A stretch of DNA of 64,000 nt, taken from positions 124,001 to 188,000 of the forward strand of contig NZ_JPOS01000034.1 of assembly GCF_000759025.1 (NCBI RefSeq), read 5' to 3'. The translations under genes were made by a program, and so were the position numbers. The DNA is from Phaeodactylibacter xiamenensis. GTDB lineage: Bacteria > Bacteroidota > Bacteroidia > Chitinophagales > Saprospiraceae. Below are positions 36,525-45,054 of the stretch, piece by piece. Position 1 is the first letter of the stretch. Each line of letters begins with the position of its first letter. Below the pieces are notes generated by a model. That model did no database searches, had not been told where the DNA came from, and saw nothing but the letters and a program-made list of their open reading frames with translations.

Positions 36525-36842
36525 TTAATCTTCAATTTCTTCAATGATGAATACATCTTCGCCCTGCTTTTTCATGTAGTACTGCTCGCGGGCAAACTTT
36601 TCTTTATTGACTTCCAAATCCAGGCGTTCCTGTTTGGCTTCCTCTATTTTCTCTTCGTATATCGCTTTGTCGCGGTGCATCTTATTAACGGTGCGCTGCA
36701 ACTTTATTTGAGTCAGCACGCCATGATTGTCAAAGAAGACCATCCAGCCCAGGAACAGCGCCAGGGTAACGAAGTATTTGTTCCTCAGGGGCGCGGGCAG
36801 TTGCTCCAAAAGTGGCTGTAGCGGATTGCTTATTTTTGCCAT
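36525..36842 (-). CDS. Septum formation initiator (DivIC/FtsB-like) protein
   Basis: A 105-residue bitopic protein has one transmembrane helix (about residues 25-38, [14 protein letters not shown]) followed by a coiled coil (about 45-85, rich in Glu, Lys and Leu). That is the usual layout of DivIC/FtsB, which acts with FtsL in the divisome. The ending [12 protein letters not shown] matches the family in Bacteroidota. It lies between eno and sucD on the same strand, with 29 nt to sucD. Confidence 0.82.
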   Translation of the reverse strand: MAKISNPLQPLLEQLPAPLRNKYFVTLALFLGWMVFFDNHGVLTQIKLQRTVNKMHRDKAIYEEKIEEAKQERLDLEVNKEKFAREQYYMKKQGEDVFIIEEIED

Positions 36843-36860
36843 GACAATCGGTTTATAAAG

Positions 36861-36905
36861 TTAGTGGGTCTGACGAACATACGAAGATGAAGGCAGACCC
36901 ACTAA
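36861..36905 (-). terminator. Likely terminator of eno
   Basis: A perfect 12-bp inverted repeat (ttagtgggtctg at 36861-36872 with cagacccactaa at 36894-36905) lies 38 nt after the enolase stop. The following tract on the minus strand is only weakly U-rich (ctttat), so read-through into the divIC-like gene is possible. Confidence 0.5.
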
Positions 36906-36943
36906 TTATCTCAGAAAAAAGAGGGCTTGACCCGATATGCCGG

Positions 36944-38302
<1,359 letters not shown>

Positions 38303-38310
38303 TTACAGGA

Positions 38311-39414
38311 TTAATTTTCCATTAAATTCACGAAATGGTCGAAGAGGTAGCGGGCGTCATGCGGGCCAGGGGAAGCTTCGGGGTGGTACTGTACCGAGAA
38401 AGCCTTCTTGCCACGGATGCGCATGCCCTCAATCGTATCGTCGTTAAGGTTGATATGGGTAATTTCCACCTTGTCAGCGTTTGCCTGTAAGGCTTCCGGA
38501 GATACACCGAAGCCATGGTTTTGGCTGGTGATTTCACATTTGCCGGTAGCCAGGTTTTTGACCGGGTGGTTAATACCGCGGTGCCCGTGGTGCATCTTGT
38601 AGGTCGGGATGTCTACCGCCAGTGCCAGAATCTGATGGCCCAGGCAGATGCCAAACAGCGGTTTATCTTCTTCCAGTATGGCTTTGGCATTCTGAACCGC
38701 ATAATCCATCGGTGCGGGGTCGCCGGGGCCGTTGGACATGAAGTAACCATCTGGCCCCCATTCACGGATTTCCTCAAGGGGCGTTTTGGCCGGGAAGATT
38801 CTCATGTAGCAGTTGCGCTCTGCAAAGCTGTTGAGTATGTTCTGCTTAATGCCAAAGTCCATCACCGCAACTTTGTACTTCGCGTGCGGGTCTCCAAAGG
38901 TGTAAATTTCCTTAGTGCTGACCTTAGAAGCCAGCTCCAGCCCATCCATGGAAGGCACTTCCGCCAGTTTTTGCTCCAGTACTTTCAGGTCGGTGGTCTC
39001 CGAGGAGATGATGGCGTTCATGGCTCCCTTGCTGCGAATATGCCGCACGATAGCACGAGTGTCTACGCTGCAAATGCCCACCAGGCCTTCTTCCTCGAAG
39101 TAGTCCTGAATGGACTGATCAGCGATTGGGCGGTGGTATTCGTTGGTGTAGTTCTTGCAGATCAATCCATTGATCTTGATGCTGTAAGACTCTGACTCCG
39201 TACGCTTGGTACCGTAATTGCCAATATGGGCATTCGTCATCACCATCAGCTGGCCATAGTAGGAAGGATCGGTGAAGATCTCCTGATAGCCAGTCATACC
39301 AGTATTGAAACAAATCTCTCCGGTGGTGGTGCCAATTTTTCCGGCGGAAAGACCGTGAAAAACGGTCCCATCTTCTAATAATAATACGGCGGGAACTTGC
39401 TGAATGTCGCTCAT
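38311..39414 (-). CDS. carA: Carbamoyl-phosphate synthase small subunit
   Basis: It is the glutamine amidotransferase subunit supplying ammonia for carbamoyl phosphate (arginine and pyrimidine synthesis). The nucleophile cysteine is in LFGICLGHQILALA, and the His/Glu pair is in SVQYHPEASPGPHD. I start the gene at ATG 39414 (MSDIQQVP). The upstream ATG at 39447 lies inside a strong promoter (39434-39463), so it cannot be used from that transcript. carB is not in the window. Confidence 0.95.
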   Translation of the reverse strand: MSDIQQVPAVLLLEDGTVFHGLSAGKIGTTTGEICFNTGMTGYQEIFTDPSYYGQLMVMTNAHIGNYGTKRTESESYSIKINGLICKNYTNEYHRPIADQSIQDYFEEEGLVGICSVDTRAIVRHIRSKGAMNAIISSETTDLKVLEQKLAEVPSMDGLELASKVSTKEIYTFGDPHAKYKVAVMDFGIKQNILNSFAERNCYMRIFPAKTPLEEIREWGPDGYFMSNGPGDPAPMDYAVQNAKAILEEDKPLFGICLGHQILALAVDIPTYKMHHGHRGINHPVKNLATGKCEITSQNHGFGVSPEALQANADKVEITHINLNDDTIEGMRIRGKKAFSVQYHPEASPGPHDARYLFDHFVNLMEN

Positions 39415-39433
39415 TAACTTGAGGAATTTCGCG

Positions 39434-39463
39434 CAAAGATAAGGCACCGGGGGCTAAAAGCAA
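39434..39463 (-). promoter_or_regulatory. Promoter of carA
   Basis: On the minus strand TTTG (39464-39461), a 19-nt spacer and a perfect TATCTTTG (39441-39434) match the -33/-7 consensus. The carA ATG at 39414 is 19 nt downstream. It separates carA from the his genes just upstream. Confidence 0.75.
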
Positions 39464-39473
39464 AGCTTGTGCC

Positions 39474-40505
39474 TTACTCAAACTCCACCAGTGCCCGGAA
39501 TAGCCGCTCGTTTTCTTCCGGCGTTCCCACGGTGATGCGCAGGCAGCCCTCGCACAGCGTCACCCGGGAGCGGTCCCGCACGATGATACCCCGGTCTACG
39601 AGGTAGTTGTAAATGCCGGTCGGGTCCTCCACTTTTACAAGCAGGAAGTTGGCATCAGAAGGGTAGATACGCTCCGCGAAAGGCAGCCCGCCCAGGTATT
39701 GCTGCAGCAGGGTACGCTGACCAAGCAGTTGCTTTACTTGTGCTTCCTGTGCTTCCTGTTTGTCTAAAGCCTTTAATGCTGCCTCTTGGGTCAGTTGGTT
39801 GATATTGTAAGGGGGCTTCACTTTATTGAAATACCCAATGATCTCTTCAGAGGCAAAAGCCATACCCAGCCGTATGCCTGCCATGCCCCAGGCCTTGGAA
39901 AAGGTTTGCAGGACAACAAGATTGGAATATTCCGGTAGCAGGCGGATAGCACTTTCCTGAGCAGAGAAGTCAATATAAGCTTCATCCACCACCACAATCC
40001 CCGGGAAGCCTTTTGTGAGTTCCCGGATCAGCCCGGGGCGAATGCTGTTGCCGGTCGGGTTGTTGGGGCTGCAGATGAACAGCAGTTTGGAATGGGCATC
40101 GGCTTCAGCCAGCACCGCCTCAACATCCGGCTGAAAACTACCCGGGCGCAGAGGGATTTCCTTCACCGCCACATTGGAAATGTCAGCGGATACCCGGTAC
40201 ATGCCGTAGGTAGGTGGCAGGATGATGATGTGGTCGGCCCCGGGCTCACAAAAAATCCGGAGCAGCAGGTCAATCGCTTCGTCACTGCCATTGCCGAGGA
40301 AGATGTGCTCCGGGGCAATGCCTTTGAGGGTACTGATGGCCTGTTTGAGCTTCCACTGCAAGGGGTCCGGGTAGCGGTTGTAGCCGGTCTCATACGGGCT
40401 TTCGTTGGCATCCAAAAAGACCTCGGCCTTCCCTTTGAACTCCGAACGGGCAGAGGAGTAGGGGGTGAGGCGGTTGATGTTGGGGCGGACTAGGTTTTGT
40501 ATCAT
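39474..40505 (-). CDS. hisC: Histidinol-phosphate aminotransferase
   Basis: It is a PLP enzyme of histidine synthesis. The Lys that binds PLP is in the motif QTFSKAWGMAGIRLGMAF, and the fold-type I Asp/Tyr motif VVVDEAYIDFS and SPNNPTGN are present. The length of 343 residues is usual. It lies on the same strand as hisD and hisG but is separated from hisD by about 1 kb that carries a plus-strand toxin-antitoxin pair. Whether transcription from the his leader still reaches it is unknown. Confidence 0.95.
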   Translation of the reverse strand: MIQNLVRPNINRLTPYSSARSEFKGKAEVFLDANESPYETGYNRYPDPLQWKLKQAISTLKGIAPEHIFLGNGSDEAIDLLLRIFCEPGADHIIILPPTYGMYRVSADISNVAVKEIPLRPGSFQPDVEAVLAEADAHSKLLFICSPNNPTGNSIRPGLIRELTKGFPGIVVVDEAYIDFSAQESAIRLLPEYSNLVVLQTFSKAWGMAGIRLGMAFASEEIIGYFNKVKPPYNINQLTQEAALKALDKQEAQEAQVKQLLGQRTLLQQYLGGLPFAERIYPSDANFLLVKVEDPTGIYNYLVDRGIIVRDRSRVTLCEGCLRITVGTPEENERLFRALVEFE

Positions 40506-40548
40506 AGGAACTTTTGTTGTATTTTGTATTGTTCTTAAAGAAAAACGA

Positions 40549-40809
40549 ATGACAGTAAAAACTGATCGGCTTCAACTTATTGCTTTGATCGCCTCAACGG
40601 AGGACGAGCAACTTATTACTGAATTGAAAGAAACTGCTGAGCGCCGAAAAGTCTTACAATATTTCAGTGAACCTACTCGCACCTATATTTCCGTGGAAGA
40701 ACTTGCTCAGGAACAAAATTACAACCTGCGAGAGGTGCTTTCCGCCAGGGGGGCTTTAGATATAGATGGAGAAGAGTATTCTGAATTATTAAGGCTTCTG
40801 GAAGAATGA
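40549..40809 (+). CDS. Antitoxin-like protein of a PIN toxin pair
   Basis: From ATG 40549 the product has 86 residues, with an acidic, helical composition and the stretch FSEPTRTYISVEELAQEQNY in its middle. Its end overlaps the start of the PIN-domain gene by 4 nt, the normal spacing of type II toxin-antitoxin pairs. I infer an antitoxin role from that arrangement; there is no clear DNA-binding motif. An in-frame ATG at 40465 overlaps hisC and is less likely. The frame is intact although its toxin partner is broken. Confidence 0.65.
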   Translation: MTVKTDRLQLIALIASTEDEQLITELKETAERRKVLQYFSEPTRTYISVEELAQEQNYNLREVLSARGALDIDGEEYSELLRLLEE

Positions 40810-41267
40810 TATTATTGTTTGACACGAATCTCATTCTTGATTTTCTCCGGGATGGTGCAATTACTGCAGCTATTGATGAACAGTTCAATTTGAGTGCTGC
40901 TTCTGGTATTCTTGCCATTTCAGTGGTGTCAATAGGAGAATTGAATGCTTTGGCGTTAAAACGGAATTGGGGACCTAAACGAGTAGAAAGCATATACCAC
41001 GAATTAAATAAGTTTTTAGTCATTCCCATTAATAGTAAAGATGTCCTTCGATTGTATGGTGAAATTGATGCATTTAGTCAGGGCAAACTAAAAGGTCAAC
41101 CTCTCCCTGCCGGTTTGTAATCCCGTAATATGGGTAAAAATGATCTTTGGATTGCTGCATCAGCTGCAGCCACTGGAGCTACCCTACTGACAACAGATAA
41201 GGACTTTAAGCACCTGGAAGGAGTTTTCATAAAACATCAATATTACGCACCACAAGATTATCTTTAA
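40806..41267 (+). pseudogene. PIN-domain (VapC-like) toxin interrupted by an in-frame stop
   Basis: The N-terminal part (104 residues) carries the PIN acidic motifs LFDTNLILDFL and VVSIGELNAL. A TAA at 41118-41120 stops it after LPAGL. The same frame then continues without a break to a natural stop at 41265: residues NDLWIAASAAATGATLLTTDKDF hold the remaining conserved Asp residues of the PIN active site. A single base change to TAA explains the break, since no frameshift is needed. The stop removes part of the active site, so the toxin is probably inactive, barring a sequence error or read-through. Confidence 0.8.
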
Positions 41268-41374
41268 TGCTTTTCGGCCGTCGCTTGAAGTAGCCGGTCG
41301 AGTACCTTAAAGTGAGTAAGCTCCTCTTGTTCTTGTACGGTAAGCCCCTGATCAAGCGACTTTCTTTTCAGGCT
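41264..41374 (-). pseudogene. Remnant of an antitoxin-like coding sequence
   Basis: On the minus strand 36 codons are open up to a stop at 41264, giving SLKRKSLDQGLTVQEQEELT and then HFKVLDRLLQATAEKH. The LT.QEQEEL...LD.LL pattern resembles the C-terminal end of small antitoxin-like proteins. An in-frame TGA precedes it and no start is present, so if genuine it is a decayed fragment. It abuts the broken PIN gene tail to tail. The rest of 41375-41522 shows nothing. Confidence 0.3.
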
Positions 41375-41522
41375 TCAAACCGGGTATGATTTACTGTTGA
41401 TGTCCTTAGCTTTTGAAATGCTTTTCTAGGCATATTCTGTAGTATTTCTGCTAACGCTCCATGGATCGTGTCAAGATCATTCATGCTTTGTAGGTTTATG
41501 CTCACTTGGTTTCACAGCGCGA

Positions 41523-42812
41523 TTACGCTTTCTCCTCCAACCGAACCGCCACCGCCCGGGCATGCGCCATCAGTTCCTCCGCTTCAGCCATGCGTTGTAC
41601 CGCAGGCCCGAGCCCCTGCAGCCCCTCCCGGCTTAGCTCCTGAAAAGTGATCTTTTTGATAAAGCTGTCGAGCGAGACTCCGCTGTAGCTGCGGGCGTAC
41701 CCATCCGTTGGCAGGGTGTGGTTGGTACCGGAAGCGTAATCGCCTACCGACTCCGGGGTGTAGTGCCCCAGAAATACCGAGCCGGCGTTCAGGATTTGTT
41801 CGCCCATCTCTCCGGCATCCGCCACGGAAAGGATAAGGTGCTCGGGGGCATAGGCATTGATGAGTTCCACCGCTGCTGCCCGGTCTTCGAGCACTATGGT
41901 TACACTGTGGCTCAGTGCTTCTTTGGCTATGTCCCGCCTGGGCAATGTGGCGAGCTGGGCTTCCACTGCTTCGGCTACTGCTTTGGCCATTGTTTCCGAA
42001 AGGGTGACGAGCACCACCTGACTGTCGATGCCGTGTTCTGCCTGTGAAAGGAGGTCGGCCGCGACGAATACCGGGTTGGCCGTATCGTCGGCGCAAACGA
42101 GCACCTCCGAGGGGCCGGCAGGCATATCAATGGCTACACCACGCCGGCTGGCCAGCTGCTTGGCGGCGGTCACGTACTGATTGCCGGGGCCAAAGATTTT
42201 GTAGACGGAGGATACAGTCGCTGTGCCGTAAGTCATGGCCCCAATGGCCTGTGCACCACCGATCTTGAAAATCTGCGTAATGCCTACGAGGTCTGCGGTG
42301 TAGAGAATGGCAGGGTTGACTTTGCCGTTTTTATCAGGAGGCGTGCATAAAATCCGCTCCCGGCAACCGGCAATCGTTGCAGGGACGCCGAGCATAAGCA
42401 CCGCAGAAAACAGGGGCGCCGTACCACCGGGTATGTACAACCCGACTTTTTCAATGGGCACACTTTTGCGCCAGCAGCGCACGCCTGGCATGGTTTCCAC
42501 TGCTTCCACCGGTTCCCACTGCCGGGCGTGGAAGGTTTCAATATTCGTTCGGGCGAGTTGGATGGCGGCTTTGAGCTCAGGCGCAAGTGTGGCCCGGGCT
42601 TCCGCAATCTCCGCTTCGCTGACACGAAAATCGTCAAGGCGTACACCATCGAAACGTTCGGTGTATTCCCGCACGGCTTCATCTCCGCGCTGTTCGATAT
42701 CAGCGAGGACCCCGCCCACTATTTTATCGAGGTCGGCCGCTGCCATCGTAGGGCGGCGGAGGAGGTCGCCCCAGGTGTCCGGAGCCGGGTTGAGGTAGGT
42801 TTTCATCTGCAT
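41523..42812 (-). CDS. hisD: Histidinol dehydrogenase
   Basis: It oxidises histidinol to histidine in two steps, using NAD and zinc. The family signature is clear: IFGPGNQYVTAAKQL, IDMPAGPSEVLV, DLLSQAEHG and the C-terminal GPAVQRMAEAE. The length of 429 residues is normal. Its ATG overlaps the hisG stop (TAATG), so translation is coupled. After it the operon is interrupted by the plus-strand toxin-antitoxin region. Confidence 0.97.
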   Translation of the reverse strand: MQMKTYLNPAPDTWGDLLRRPTMAAADLDKIVGGVLADIEQRGDEAVREYTERFDGVRLDDFRVSEAEIAEARATLAPELKAAIQLARTNIETFHARQWEPVEAVETMPGVRCWRKSVPIEKVGLYIPGGTAPLFSAVLMLGVPATIAGCRERILCTPPDKNGKVNPAILYTADLVGITQIFKIGGAQAIGAMTYGTATVSSVYKIFGPGNQYVTAAKQLASRRGVAIDMPAGPSEVLVCADDTANPVFVAADLLSQAEHGIDSQVVLVTLSETMAKAVAEAVEAQLATLPRRDIAKEALSHSVTIVLEDRAAAVELINAYAPEHLILSVADAGEMGEQILNAGSVFLGHYTPESVGDYASGTNHTLPTDGYARSYSGVSLDSFIKKITFQELSREGLQGLGPAVQRMAEAEELMAHARAVAVRLEEKA

Positions 42813-43675
42813 TACAAAATCATTTTTTCGATGGGAATAACTAAGATGCCTTCCGCACCGGCAGCTTTGAGCTGATCGATGATTTCCCAGAATTGGGATT
42901 CATCAATTACGGTGTGGATGGAGTTCCAGCCCGAGGCTGCGAGGGGCATCACTGTGGGGCTCTTCATGCCTGGCAGGATGTTGATGATGGCTTCCGTTTG
43001 GCTGGCGGGGGCGTTCATCAGAATGTATTTGTTGTTGCGGGCTTTGAGCACCGACTGTATGCGGAACACAATCTGATCCAGGATGGCTTGTTTGCCCGCA
43101 GAAAGCTGTGTATTCCTGACGATACAGGCTTCCGATTTCAGGATGACCTCTTTCTCTTCCAGCCCATTTTTAAAGAGCGTGCTGCCGGAACTGACGAGGT
43201 CGCAAATGGCATCTGCCAGCCCGATATTGGGTGCAATCTCCACCGATCCGGAAATCTCGTGAATCTCCGCTTCGATTTGGTGCTTAGCCATAAACTGCCG
43301 CAGGGAATTGGGATAGGAGGTGGCAATGCGCTTGCCGTTGAGCCATTCCGGTCCGGGATAAGGCGTATTCTTGGGTAGGGCAATGGACAGCCGGCATTTA
43401 GAGAAGCCGAGGGGCAGCACTTCTTCGATTTGCTTTTGCTTTTCGACGAGGGTATTTTGGCCCAGAATGCCAATATCGGCTACCCCGTCCTGCACGTACT
43501 GCGGGATATCAGAATTGCGCAGGTACAGAATGTCTATGGGGTAGTTGCTGGCCGAGGCTTTCAGCTGGTCTTTGCCGTTGTTGACCCGGATGCCGCACTC
43601 TTTGAGCAGTTCCAGAGAACCATCCAACAGGCGGCCGGATTTTTGAACAGCGATTTTCAAACGTGTGTCTGACAT
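42812..43675 (-). CDS. hisG: ATP phosphoribosyltransferase, long form
   Basis: It catalyses the first, feedback-controlled step of histidine synthesis, joining ATP and PRPP. The 287-residue length and a C-terminal regulatory domain (about 215-287, with GMKSPTVMPLAASGW) mark the long form that does not need HisZ. The catalytic part shows LKIAVQKSGRL, ADIGILGQNTLVEK and the PRPP-loop region VSSGSTLFKNGL. It is the first structural gene after the leader peptide and attenuator. Confidence 0.96.
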   Translation of the reverse strand: MSDTRLKIAVQKSGRLLDGSLELLKECGIRVNNGKDQLKASASNYPIDILYLRNSDIPQYVQDGVADIGILGQNTLVEKQKQIEEVLPLGFSKCRLSIALPKNTPYPGPEWLNGKRIATSYPNSLRQFMAKHQIEAEIHEISGSVEIAPNIGLADAICDLVSSGSTLFKNGLEEKEVILKSEACIVRNTQLSAGKQAILDQIVFRIQSVLKARNNKYILMNAPASQTEAIINILPGMKSPTVMPLAASGWNSIHTVIDESQFWEIIDQLKAAGAEGILVIPIEKMIL

Positions 43676-43700
43676 AGTAAACGCGAGGGTTGTGGTGAAA

Positions 43701-43739
43701 CAAAAAAAGAGGTTAACCAGCGAATGGTTAACCTCTTTT
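43701..43739 (-). terminator. Attenuator terminator upstream of hisG
   Basis: A perfect 14-bp inverted repeat (43705-43718 with 43726-43739, core gaggttaacc) has a 7-nt loop and is followed on the minus strand by seven U residues (43708-43702). It lies 32 nt after the His-rich leader frame and 26 nt before the hisG start, which is where a his attenuator belongs. A second hairpin, cactgc-ccg-gcagtg (43792-43806), overlaps the leader frame just after the His codons and could be the pausing structure. Confidence 0.85.
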
Positions 43740-43771
43740 GTGGACTAAAGTTGATCAATCAACGGTTCATC

Positions 43772-43846
43772 TCACACACGATTCCACCATTCACTGCCGG
43801 GCAGTGGGAAATGATGTACGTGATGATGCCAGTTGTTGATAATCAT
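43772..43846 (-). CDS. hisL: His leader peptide (attenuation sensor)
   Basis: A 24-codon frame starts at ATG 43846 and ends at TGA 43774-43772. Residues 6-12 read WHHHVHH, five histidines within six positions (7-12). With the terminator hairpin that follows and hisG after that, this is the layout of a transcription-attenuation leader. When charged tRNA-His is scarce, a ribosome stalled at the His codons should prevent the terminator from forming. The mechanism is inferred from other his operons; no alternative antiterminator pairing was worked out here. Confidence 0.85.
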   Translation of the reverse strand: MIINNWHHHVHHFPLPGSEWWNRV

Positions 43847-43854
43847 AAGTTGTT

Positions 43855-43886
43855 AAATAAGAAAAGCAGCCTTTTGAGCTGCTTTC
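43855..43886 (-). terminator. Hairpin after tRNA-Phe, probable terminator
   Basis: An 8-bp stem (aaagcagc at 43863-43870 with gctgcttt at 43878-43885) and 7-nt loop is followed on the minus strand by the T-rich ttcttattt. It lies just downstream of the tRNA and just upstream of the his leader ATG. Confidence 0.6.
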
Positions 43887-43891
43887 CGAAG

Positions 43892-43964
43892 TGGTGTGGG
43901 GCGGATTCGAACCGCCGACACATGGATTTTCAGTCCATTGCTCTACCACCTGAGCTACCGCACC
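43892..43964 (-). tRNA. tRNA-Phe (GAA)
   Basis: The 73-nt gene folds into a standard cloverleaf. The anticodon loop CTGAAAA sits on the stem ATGGA/TCCAT, giving anticodon GAA. The T arm is GGCGG-TTCGAAT-CCGCC and the D arm is GCTC...GAGC. The acceptor arms GGTGCGG and CCACACC pair except for a C-A mismatch at 5-68. The 3' CCA is not encoded. Confidence 0.93.
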
Positions 43965-44001
43965 TTAGTTGTGACATTTTTTGCTAATCCTGCTCCTGTA
44001 A

Positions 44002-44182
44002 AAAAAATTGAAATACTCATCTTCGCTATCGCTTCATTCGCATTTCAATTTTGTCGCAGGCTTACGCAAAAACTGGGTTTATACAATTTTCGCTACCCCG
44101 CTCTTTTGAAGAAAATAAAATACTCACCTTCGCTATTGCTACGTTCGCATTTTATTTTCGCCGCGGGCTTGACGCAAAAATT
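44002..44182 (-). repeat. Two copies of a covarying hairpin element
   Basis: Two units share a 27-nt loop with 23 of 27 identical bases (44015-44041 and 44122-44148). They are closed by different but fully paired stems: aaattgaaat/atttcaattt in one (44005-44014 with 44042-44051), and gaaaataaaat/attttattttc in the other (44111-44121 with 44149-44159). A similar 20-nt flank follows each on the plus strand (gtcgcaggcttacgcaaaaa and gccgcgggcttgacgcaaaa). The frame is not convincingly coding. Confidence 0.7.
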
Positions 44183-44246
44183 GAAAATTGCAAAAACACT
44201 TTTCAAGTTATTTTGATCAGCCACCGCTTTCGGTGTTTTGCGGTTG

Positions 44247-44277
44247 CAAATATAAGCGCGATATCCATACTGCGCAA
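44247..44277 (-). promoter_or_regulatory. Near-consensus promoter reading toward the hairpin repeats and tRNA-Phe
   Basis: On the minus strand TTG (44277-44275), a 20-nt spacer and a perfect TATATTTG (44254-44247) match the consensus. Transcription would pass a short hairpin (caccg-aaag-cggtg, 44222-44235), the two repeat hairpins, tRNA-Phe and then the his leader. Confidence 0.65.
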
Positions 44278-44355
44278 CCCCTTGGCTTAAATTTTTTGTC
44301 TTTGCCTCTGAGTTTAGGTTTTAAGGCTTTGCGGTACAGGGAGTTGTAGCCAGAA

Positions 44356-44400
44356 GAAAAAACAGCCCGGCATTTCCTGTTTTGGAATTGCCGGGCTGTT
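44356..44400 (-). terminator. Terminator of the cobalamin-linked operon
   Basis: A perfect 12-bp stem (aacagcccggca at 44361-44372 with tgccgggctgtt at 44389-44400) is followed on the minus strand by a U-rich tract. It lies 30 nt after the stop of the last gene. Confidence 0.85.
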
Positions 44401-44430
44401 GCTGCCGCGCTAATCGAGTCGATAGTCGGG

Positions 44431-45009
44431 CTAGGCGATACGCTGCGTTTGGAAATCCAGCGCCGGGTAGCGGAGTTTGATGAACTCATACGCACCAAAC
44501 ATGACACTGGTAAAGATGAGATCACCGGCAAAGGTTGCCTGATAGAAAGGCCAGCCTGCGCCGTAGCAAGCCATCAGCCCGCCGATACTTTGCGGGTACA
44601 TGGGGCTGCCCAGCCATACGCCAAAGTTGGACACCAGGAAGAAGATGGCACCAGCTCCGATTGCGCCACCCAGAATACGGGGCAGGGTCACTTTGGAAAG
44701 GACACCCAGCCCAAAGAGTACGATGAGCAGGTAGCTGCCGTACTGCCAGAAGAAGCCTTCATAGAACACGGTGAAGCCTTCAAAGTAGTGGGCATAAATG
44801 ACATTATTGATGACAATATCACTGGCAAAAACCGCCAATACGGGGACCAGGAAAGCCAGCCAGCGCTTGCTGAAGTAAGCGGCACCAAACAAGCCCATCG
44901 CGGCTACTGGAGAAAAATTCAGGGGGTGTGGGAAAATCCGGAACAATGCCGCCACGAGAATCATACCCGTTACTACAGCAAACCGGATGTTAAGCTTCTG
45001 ATCTTGCAT
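44431..45009 (-). CDS. Polytopic membrane protein (DUF6580-like), probable B12-linked transport component
   Basis: The 192-residue protein has about five or six hydrophobic helices. It resembles small integral membrane proteins (DUF6580 type) that resemble substrate-binding subunits of ECF-type transporters; motif examples are FRIFPHPLNFSPVAAMGLFG and YGAGWPFYQATFAGDLIFTS. It is the third gene behind the cobalamin riboswitch, 45 nt after the DUF4465 gene, so a role in corrinoid uptake is a reasonable inference. The family name is recalled, not searched. A hairpin (acgcct/aggcgt, 45037-45055) lies between it and the DUF4465 gene. Confidence 0.65.
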   Translation of the reverse strand: MQDQKLNIRFAVVTGMILVAALFRIFPHPLNFSPVAAMGLFGAAYFSKRWLAFLVPVLAVFASDIVINNVIYAHYFEGFTVFYEGFFWQYGSYLLIVLFGLGVLSKVTLPRILGGAIGAGAIFFLVSNFGVWLGSPMYPQSIGGLMACYGAGWPFYQATFAGDLIFTSVMFGAYEFIKLRYPALDFQTQRIA

Positions 45010-45054
45010 ATCTTAAGTAGTTTATAGTTTTTTGAGACGCCTGACGATGAGGCG

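Noticed and set aside
43896-44216. A 106-codon plus-strand frame across tRNA-Phe and the hairpin repeats
   Set aside because: It runs antisense through the tRNA and owes its apparent internal repeat to the DNA repeat units.
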